A DNA stretch of 22,426 nt from CAZUMW01 sp964621615 (GTDB lineage: Bacteria > Desulfobacterota > WTBG01 > CAIYCZ01 > CAIRTM01). Location of the stretch: the NCBI GenBank assembly GCA_964621615.1, contig CAZUMW010000060.1:1-22426 (forward strand), in the 5' to 3' direction. Positions 22,085 through 22,426 of the stretch are shown here, piece by piece. The position numbers and the translations under genes were made by a program. Numbering within the stretch: the first letter of the stretch is position 1; each line of letters begins with the position of its first letter. A model generated the notes under the pieces. It ran no database searches. It worked only from the letters and a program-made list of their open reading frames with translations, and was not told the DNA's origin.

Positions 22085-22426
22085 TTAAGGAACTCTAATT
22101 CGTTACCGTGATACGTATTTGTCACGATAATGTTTAATTTCACGCCTGTTAATGTTATCCGTGACAATATGAGAATCGGCATGGGACCGCGACTGCCCGG
22201 ATGGGTATCGCTTATGTGTAATTTCAACATGTGGTGATCAGGCCGGGCTATCGGGAGTAATGTTGAACCGATATGTTTCGTTGTCAGCGAAGCGGTTGTC
22301 GTTGTCGTAATCGAGAAGCCTTCGATCAGAAAACGCAAAAAACGACAACGACAACGACAACGATTAAATTATTGGTATCGTTCAAAAGTGTAGGTATCAA
22401 GGAATGCTCACCGCAGTCACTTGAAT
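22085..22426. other. Non-coding repeat-rich tail of the window
   Basis: I see no gene here. It contains a long-loop hairpin at 22119-22167 (TTGTCACG pairing with CGTGACAA, extended by ATAA/TTAT across one bulged base). It also contains a nested inverted structure at 22295-22361 built on a CGACAA hexanucleotide repeat. Confidence 0.55.
22295..22361. repeat. CGACAA hexanucleotide repeat with inverted partner
   Basis: Three tandem CGACAA units occupy 22343-22360. The complement, GTTGTCGTTGTCG, lies at 22295-22307 and can form a 13-bp stem with them. A smaller ATCGA/TCGAT inverted repeat (22310-22326) sits in the loop. Confidence 0.7.

Noticed and set aside
21787..22338. 183-codon minus-strand frame at the right end
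   Set aside because: It crosses vapC antisense, the duplicated mqnD fragment antisense and repeat DNA; its length is accidental and no family features are visible.
22295..22361. CRISPR array
   Set aside because: The units are contiguous 6-base repeats without spacers of uniform length, and no cas genes are present.

Overview
The window looks like a chromosomal segment of a Gram-negative, probably anaerobic bacterium. Three things point that way: an anaerobic-type cobalt chelatase (CbiK) beside cobyric acid synthase, two enzymes of the futalosine route to menaquinone, and secreted proteases with signal peptides and Thr/Ser-rich linkers. This combination is familiar from Desulfobacterota, Nitrospirota and related phyla. 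That placement is an inference; no rRNA or tRNA gene is present to settle it. Coding density is high and gene composition is fairly even, except for an AT-richer toxin-antitoxin block near the right end.

Layout. 1-148: intergenic, with a dispersed hairpin repeat. 149-3161 (minus): a zinc-ribbon Nudix hydrolase followed by mutS2, driven by a near-consensus promoter. 3360-5827 (plus): cobQ and cbiK (cobalamin synthesis), separated by a second copy of the same hairpin repeat. 5872-6741 (minus): an aldo/keto reductase, divergent from pckG (7033-8838, GTP-dependent PEP carboxykinase). 8841-10117 (minus): a diguanylate cyclase with a GAF-like sensor region, then a 37-residue membrane protein. 10356-10955 (minus): a polytopic membrane protein resembling ECF S components. 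11173-11988 (minus): a SAM hydroxide adenosyltransferase (DUF62). 11989-12486: a 498-base gap with a promoter and a long possible leader.

12487-17137 (plus) is the most distinctive part. It is a translationally coupled three-gene cassette encoding two secreted zinc metalloproteases of different clans, a HEFQH gluzincin and a HEFGHxxGxxH metzincin, with a small exported protein between them. Both proteases carry the same accessory parts: a Cys-rich WCCP module, a Thr/Ser-rich linker and a helical C-terminal domain. These parts are arranged in different orders. The cassette is followed on the same strand by a family 2 glycosyltransferase, a B12-type radical SAM enzyme, mqnB and mqnD (17175-21012). 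A relic of a second radical SAM gene start and a strong hairpin lie between the glycosyltransferase and the radical SAM gene.

21013-22426 looks like an acquired block. A vapBC-type toxin-antitoxin pair sits between the real 3' end of mqnD and a nearly perfect 145-base duplicate of that end. Beyond it is non-coding DNA with hairpins and a CGACAA hexanucleotide repeat.
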